Assembly (NCBI GenBank): GCA_035250025.1
Contig: DATFFO010000238.1
Span: 1-9,792, forward strand
Direction of reading: 5' to 3'
DNA length: 9,792 nucleotides
Source: DATFFO01 sp035250025
GTDB lineage: Bacteria; Actinomycetota; Acidimicrobiia; Spongiisociales; ZC4RG35
The position numbers and the translations under genes were made by a program. Below the pieces are notes generated by a model that saw only the letters and a list, made by a program, of their open reading frames with translations, was not told the origin of the DNA and did no database searches. Positions 6,119-9,792 of the stretch are shown piece after piece; the first letter of the stretch is position 1; every line of letters starts with the position of its first letter.

Positions 6119-7945
6119 ATGGAGCGACGGGACCCGAGTGCGATCGCCCTCGTCATCCTCATTGCGGGGAGCGCCCTCGTCTTCGATCCGGGCGGTTGGC
6201 AGACCTTCGGCCCCACCAAGTGGCTGGTTATCACGGTGGCGGCCTGGGCAGCTCTCACCGGGTCCGTCCGGCGGGGCCTGGTCGTGCATCGGGGATCCGC
6301 CATCGCCTGGGGCGTGTTTGTGGGCTGGGCGATACTGACCTCCATCACCGCCCTGGAACCGGTCTCGGCGTTTCTGGGTACCCCCGAGCGCCGCCTCGGC
6401 CTGGTGGGCGTCGCCACCATGGCCGTCGCCTACCTGGCCGGCCAGCAGATCGACAGCGCACACGGGCGGAGCCGGATCGCCCGGACGATGGCTGTGACCC
6501 TGGTCGCCCTGGGCGGCTACGGCCTCGCCGAGCTGGCGGGGCTCGACGTCGAGCTGACGACCACGACCGATCGGTTGGGGGCGACGTACGGGTCGCCCGC
6601 CTATCTGGGGGCGGCGCTGGCTCTTCTCCTCCCCGCCAGCCTCGGCCTCCTGGCGCAGGGGGGCGAACGGCCCGCCTGGCGAATCACCGGTGCGATTGGT
6701 GTCGTCGCCGGCCTCGGTCTCCTGGTGGGGTCGGGGACCAGGGCGGCGGCAGTAGGGCTGGTGGTGGCTGCCGTCGCCACCGCGGTGGCCTGGTGGCCGT
6801 GGGCCAGGCGCCGGCCTCTGGCCACGGCGGCGATCGCCGCCGGGGTGACGCTCGTTGTCGTGATCAGTCCGCTGGGCGGCAGGTTGGCCGACCTCGAGAG
6901 CAATCCGCTGGCCGCCAGTCGCCTGGACGAGTGGTCGGTGGCGGCCTCGGCCGTTGCCCGACGGCCGCTGCTAGGTGCCGGGCTGGAGGGCTACCGGGTC
7001 GTCTTCCCGGGGGTGGTGAGCGCCGATTACGTGCGCGCCTACGGCAGGGCGACCGTGACCGACCGGGCCCACTCCGGCCCGCTCGACCTGGGGGTTGCGA
7101 TGGGAGTGGCCGGCGTGGCCGCATGGCTGCTAGCAGCGGTCTGGCTGACGTTGCGCGCCGTCAAGGCAGCCGGCGGCACTGAGCCGGCTCTGATCGGGAT
7201 GGCGGCTGGGACGGTCGCCCTCCTCGCCCAGGAAGTGTTCCTGTTCCCGACCCTGGAAGTAGGCGTGGCCGGGTGGGCGGTGGCGGGGATCGTGGTCACC
7301 GCCACCCGCACCACCGAACCGTTCTGGGGATCGCGTTCGACCCACAGGATGGTTGTGGGCGCCCTGGCGGGGGTCACGGGGGTGCTGCTCGTCGCCGGAG
7401 CTCTCGACGTGGCGGCCGATCACCGGGCGGCGGCGGCCCGAGCGAGCGACGACCTGGCCGTCGCCGACGCCGCGGTTGCGCTCCGGCCCGACTCGTTCCG
7501 CTACCACCTGCTGGCGGCCGACATCGCCGCCCGCGCCGGAAACCTCCCCGAGGCCGGCGTCCGTCTCCAGGCGGCCCGCCGGATAGCGCCCCTCGACCCG
7601 GGCCTGCGTCTGGCAGAGCTGCGAGTACAGGCCGGCGGCCCCCCGTCGCCGGAGACGCTGGCGGCAGCGGAAGCGGCGGCCCGGGCCGACCCCAACCATC
7701 CCCAGGTCCGCATCATCCAGGGCGACCAGCTGGCGGAGGCGGGACGCGGCGCCCAAGCCGAGCGGGCCTGGCTGGCGGCCGAGTACCTGTCGCCCGCCGA
7801 CCCCGCCATCCCCCTGCGGCTGGCGCATCTCTACCTGGAGACAGGGGCGGTGGATGCCGCCGGTGATGCGATCGAGCGCCTCCGCCGTCTGGAGCCGGAT
7901 CATCCCCAGCTGGCCGACCTGGAAGAAAGGTTGGCCGAGACGTGA
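6119..7945 (+). CDS. O-antigen ligase/polymerase-like membrane protein with C-terminal TPR-like tail
   Basis: The 608-residue protein has about ten to twelve TM helices through residue 430. Family motifs in order are FLGTPERRLGLVG (85-97), GSPAYLGAALALLLP (158-172), SGTRAA with Arg208, RLDEWSVAASAVARRPLLGAGLEGYRVVFP (268-297) and TDRAHSGPLDLGVAMGVAG with His318. This matches the Wzy/WaaL-type (Wzy_C) family, where the Arg and His in the outer loops are needed to join glycan chains. Residues about 436-605 form Ala-rich helical repeats with TPR-like ALRPDS, ARRIAPLDPG and LEPDHPQ turns. These helices follow the last TM segment and may bind partners or glycan. The substrate, whether capsule, cell-surface polymer or glycoprotein glycan, is unknown. 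No glycosyltransferases lie in the window, so the glycan genes must be elsewhere. It ends 88 bp before the sigma factor. Confidence 0.85.
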   Translation: MERRDPSAIALVILIAGSALVFDPGGWQTFGPTKWLVITVAAWAALTGSVRRGLVVHRGSAIAWGVFVGWAILTSITALEPVSAFLGTPERRLGLVGVATMAVAYLAGQQIDSAHGRSRIARTMAVTLVALGGYGLAELAGLDVELTTTTDRLGATYGSPAYLGAALALLLPASLGLLAQGGERPAWRITGAIGVVAGLGLLVGSGTRAAAVGLVVAAVATAVAWWPWARRRPLATAAIAAGVTLVVVISPLGGRLADLESNPLAASRLDEWSVAASAVARRPLLGAGLEGYRVVFPGVVSADYVRAYGRATVTDRAHSGPLDLGVAMGVAGVAAWLLAAVWLTLRAVKAAGGTEPALIGMAAGTVALLAQEVFLFPTLEVGVAGWAVAGIVVTATRTTEPFWGSRSTHRMVVGALAGVTGVLLVAGALDVAADHRAAAARASDDLAVADAAVALRPDSFRYHLLAADIAARAGNLPEAGVRLQAARRIAPLDPGLRLAELRVQAGGPPSPETLAAAEAAARADPNHPQVRIIQGDQLAEAGRGAQAERAWLAAEYLSPADPAIPLRLAHLYLETGAVDAAGDAIERLRRLEPDHPQLADLEERLAET

Positions 7946-7970
7946 ACCTAAACGCGCCCGTGGACGTCTA
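7943..7970 (+). promoter_or_regulatory. Candidate ECF-sigma promoter TGAACC-N16-CGTCTA
   Basis: TGAACC (7943-7948) and CGTCTA (7965-7970) lie 16 bases apart, similar to ECF promoters with an AAC-type -35 and a CGTC-type -10. The position, about 65 bases before the sigma factor ATG, is right for autoregulation. The -35 overlaps the TGA stop of the preceding gene. Confidence 0.4.
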
Positions 7971-8033
7971 TCTCCCGTGCACTTCGCCGTCGAGCCGCAT
8001 GTCCGCACTATGCCGGCCGGAAAAGAGGTCGTC

Positions 8034-8543
8034 ATGAGCTCCAAGGAGTTCGTGCATGTCGACGTCGACGCCCGGCCCGACTTCGTCGGCTTCTACGACC
8101 GCTCGTATCGCCGGCTCGCAGTCGCGTTGTCGTCGACGCTCGGCGACCAGGACCTGGGCCGGGAGGCGGCCGACGAGGGAATGGCCCGTGCCTACGCCCA
8201 TTGGAGCGCCGTCAGCCAGTACGACAATCCGGCGGGGTGGGTCTATCGCGTGGGCCTCAACTGGGCGCTCTCCATCAAACGCAAGCTGGCGCGGCGTCAC
8301 ACCCTCGCTCCTCCCGGCCATCATCACGACGCCCTCCCCGCCGACCCCCAGATCGCCGAGGCACTGGCCCGCCTGGACATGCGGCTGCGGACCGTCGTGG
8401 TCTGCCGGGTGTTGCTCGACTGGTCGACGGACGACACCGCCGCCGCCCTCCAGATCAAACCCGGCACCGTGAAATCGCGGCTTCACCGCGGCCTCGGCCG
8501 CCTCCAGGAACTGCTGGCACATTTCGACCAAGGACACCAGTGA
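8034..8543 (+). CDS. ECF-type RNA polymerase sigma factor (SigE-like)
   Basis: The 169-residue protein has the two ECF domains and nothing more. Sigma-2 (about 17-88) includes FYDRSYRRLAVAL, the -10-recognising stretch AADEGMARAYAHWSAV and NPAGWVYRVGLNWALSIKRK. Sigma-4 (about 105-162) has the helix-turn-helix STDDTAAALQIKPGTVKSRLHRGLGRL. I chose the ATG at 8034 because AAGAGG lies 5 bases upstream and the next in-frame ATG (8010) lacks a Shine-Dalgarno; a longer frame reaching 7854 is only overlap with the preceding gene. The stop overlaps the next start (TGATG), the usual pairing of an ECF factor with its membrane regulator. The regulon is unknown; a possible self-promoter lies at 7943-7970. 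Confidence 0.92.
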   Translation: MSSKEFVHVDVDARPDFVGFYDRSYRRLAVALSSTLGDQDLGREAADEGMARAYAHWSAVSQYDNPAGWVYRVGLNWALSIKRKLARRHTLAPPGHHHDALPADPQIAEALARLDMRLRTVVVCRVLLDWSTDDTAAALQIKPGTVKSRLHRGLGRLQELLAHFDQGHQ

Positions 8544-9792
8544 TGGACATCCACGAGCGCCTGGCGGCTCATCTGAAGTCCGAGATGGCACGGGCACCAC
8601 AACCGAATCCGGGAGCAGTGATGGACAGAGGGGACGAGATCAAGAGCCGCCGCCGCCTCCTGGTGATGGCGGTTCCGGTGGCTGCCGTGGGCATCCTCAT
8701 TGTCGGGGTGATGGCTCTTCGCCCCGACCCGGGGGGCGCCCTCCTCGCCAACCCCAGCGCCGACGACGTCGCCGCCGCCAATGCCGCTCTGTCCGTCGGT
8801 GAGACGATCTACGACTGGGAGACCGAGCCCGCCTCTCTCGGCTGGACGATGCAGCAGTCCGTTTCCGACGGGGTCATGTACGCCCTGTCCACTGCCCCCG
8901 GCACCCGGTGGGAGCAGTTCCCCAACGGCGACGTCCCCGAGGCCATCTACACCTCGACAGACGGGCTGAGCTGGACGAGCCATCTCGCCGAGAGCACCTG
9001 GATGAACTCCATCGCTGCCACCGACGGCCTGCTCTACGCCGTCGGCACCGCCCCTGGCGCCGAGGCCGACTCCATCACCGTCCAGGTCGGGGTCTCGTCC
9101 GACATGGGCGAGACGTTCACGACCACCGGGCTCCCCTTCGCCGTCCCCGCCCCCGGATTCACCGACACCCGGGTCCTGGCCAACAGCAGCGGGGTGCTGG
9201 CACTCGTCACCCACACGGCGAGCACCGACCCGTGGTCATTGATCCCCTCCGAGGAGCTCGAGGGCAACGTCGAGCCCCTGGTCCTCCAGGACGGAATCGC
9301 CGTCTTCCCCTCCGGGGTTATGGGAGAGGCGGAGGCGGCGTGCTTCTCAGGCGACGCCGCCGCTTGTGAGGACTTCGTCGCAGCCGAGGCGACGTACGAT
9401 GCCACGTGGGAGGAGCTCGGCCTCGGTGAAGATGTCTTCTTCGGCGAGCAGACGACCCAAGCTGCCTACTTCTCCGGCGACGGGGTCGACTTCGAAGAGA
9501 TCGACTACCCCCTGCCTGACGGCTGGATCGAGAAGGCGGTCACCGTCGCCGACAGCGCCGTGGTGTCGATCAGCGGTGGCGCCGGGTCCAACCTGCTCGC
9601 CTCGAAGGATCTGCGCTCCTGGCAACCGGTGGCCGCCGAGTTCGGCGCCGGCTGGATCCTCGACATCGGGCAGGTCGACGACACTGTCGTCGCGGTCGGA
9701 TCGAGCCCGCAGGGAGATCGGCCCGTGGTCTACCGGGCGGATGATCTGTACGGTGCCTGGTCCGAGGTCCGGGTCGGCGACCTTCTGCCTCC
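8543..9792 (+). CDS. Membrane-anchored Asp-box (BNR) propeller protein, probable anti-sigma factor, partial
   Basis: An open frame starts at ATG 8543, overlapping the sigma factor stop, with AAGGA 8 bases upstream, and runs off the window after 416 codons without a stop. It has a short cytoplasmic head (1-37), one TM helix (about 39-59) and a large outside domain. That domain has recurring Asp-box-like turns: STDGLSW (138-144), SSDMGETF (186-193), SGDGVDF (311-317), SKDLRSW (354-360) and ADDLYGAW (399-406), each near strands such as LLYAVGTA or TVVAVGSS, as in sialidase-type beta-propellers. Cys267 and Cys275 may form a disulfide. The head has no zinc-binding HxxxCxxC motif, so if it holds the sigma factor it does so another way. 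The role as regulator is inferred from the translational coupling and topology. Confidence 0.8.
   Translation, partial: MDIHERLAAHLKSEMARAPQPNPGAVMDRGDEIKSRRRLLVMAVPVAAVGILIVGVMALRPDPGGALLANPSADDVAAANAALSVGETIYDWETEPASLGWTMQQSVSDGVMYALSTAPGTRWEQFPNGDVPEAIYTSTDGLSWTSHLAESTWMNSIAATDGLLYAVGTAPGAEADSITVQVGVSSDMGETFTTTGLPFAVPAPGFTDTRVLANSSGVLALVTHTASTDPWSLIPSEELEGNVEPLVLQDGIAVFPSGVMGEAEAACFSGDAAACEDFVAAEATYDATWEELGLGEDVFFGEQTTQAAYFSGDGVDFEEIDYPLPDGWIEKAVTVADSAVVSISGGAGSNLLASKDLRSWQPVAAEFGAGWILDIGQVDDTVVAVGSSPQGDRPVVYRADDLYGAWSEVRVGDLLP

Noticed and set aside
5299..6420. A 373-codon open frame on the - strand
   Set aside because: It is antisense to the response regulator and the start of the O-antigen ligase-like gene, both of which have clear family motifs.
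7854..8033. N-terminal extension of the sigma factor upstream of 8034
   Set aside because: It would overlap the O-antigen ligase-like gene by 92 bases, has no ribosome binding site and adds residues not seen in ECF factors, whereas ATG 8034 has a good Shine-Dalgarno.
8483..9214. A 243-codon open frame on the - strand
   Set aside because: It is antisense to the propeller gene, whose + strand frame stays open to the window end and is coupled to the sigma factor.
1..9792. Mobile elements, phage genes, toxin-antitoxin or defence systems, CRISPR and tRNA genes
   Set aside because: I looked for transposase or integrase motifs, terminal repeats, direct-repeat arrays and tRNA-like cloverleaf sequences and found none; codon use and GC richness look even across the window.

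Overview
The window is GC-rich with strong G/C preference at third codon positions, frequent GTG starts and tightly packed genes. A three-histidine DinB-type protein tail, NarL-type two-component genes, an ECF sigma factor beside a membrane-tethered propeller, and start codons that look leaderless all fit a high-GC actinobacterium. Acidimicrobiia or a relative is my best guess, but no marker gene here proves it.

Left part (1-3294). The window opens with the 3' end of a DinB/DUF664-type gene on the + strand. Four genes follow on the - strand, transcribed right to left: a membrane-anchored NTF2-like protein (2851-3294), a 572-residue polytopic protein made of about six DUF5671-like two-helix units plus a soluble tail (1129-2847), a 49-residue small ORF with a near-perfect Shine-Dalgarno that may be masked by a hairpin (927-1076), and a class I glutamine amidotransferase-like protein (222-917). 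Gaps of 3, 52 and 9 bp suggest one operon, though the amidotransferase may also have its own leaderless promoter.

Middle part (3295-6084). A 171-bp divergent intergenic region with a GGCTAC-N10-GTAGCC dyad separates the - strand operon from a + strand cluster: a four-helix membrane protein with two candidate haem or metal histidines (DUF6220-like), a cupredoxin lipoprotein overlapping it by ATGA, and a NarL-family histidine kinase/response regulator pair overlapping by GTGA. The layout suggests an envelope copper/redox module next to the system that senses or controls it.

Right part (6085-9792). An O-antigen ligase/polymerase-like membrane protein carries a C-terminal TPR-like tail. An ECF sigma factor follows, with a possible self-recognised promoter just upstream. 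Its stop overlaps the start of a membrane protein with a short cytoplasmic head, one TM helix and a large outside domain with Asp-box (BNR) repeats. This last gene runs off the window and is probably the sigma factor's regulator. No RNA genes, insertion sequences, CRISPR arrays or attachment sites were seen, and no stretch over 300 bases lacks a gene.
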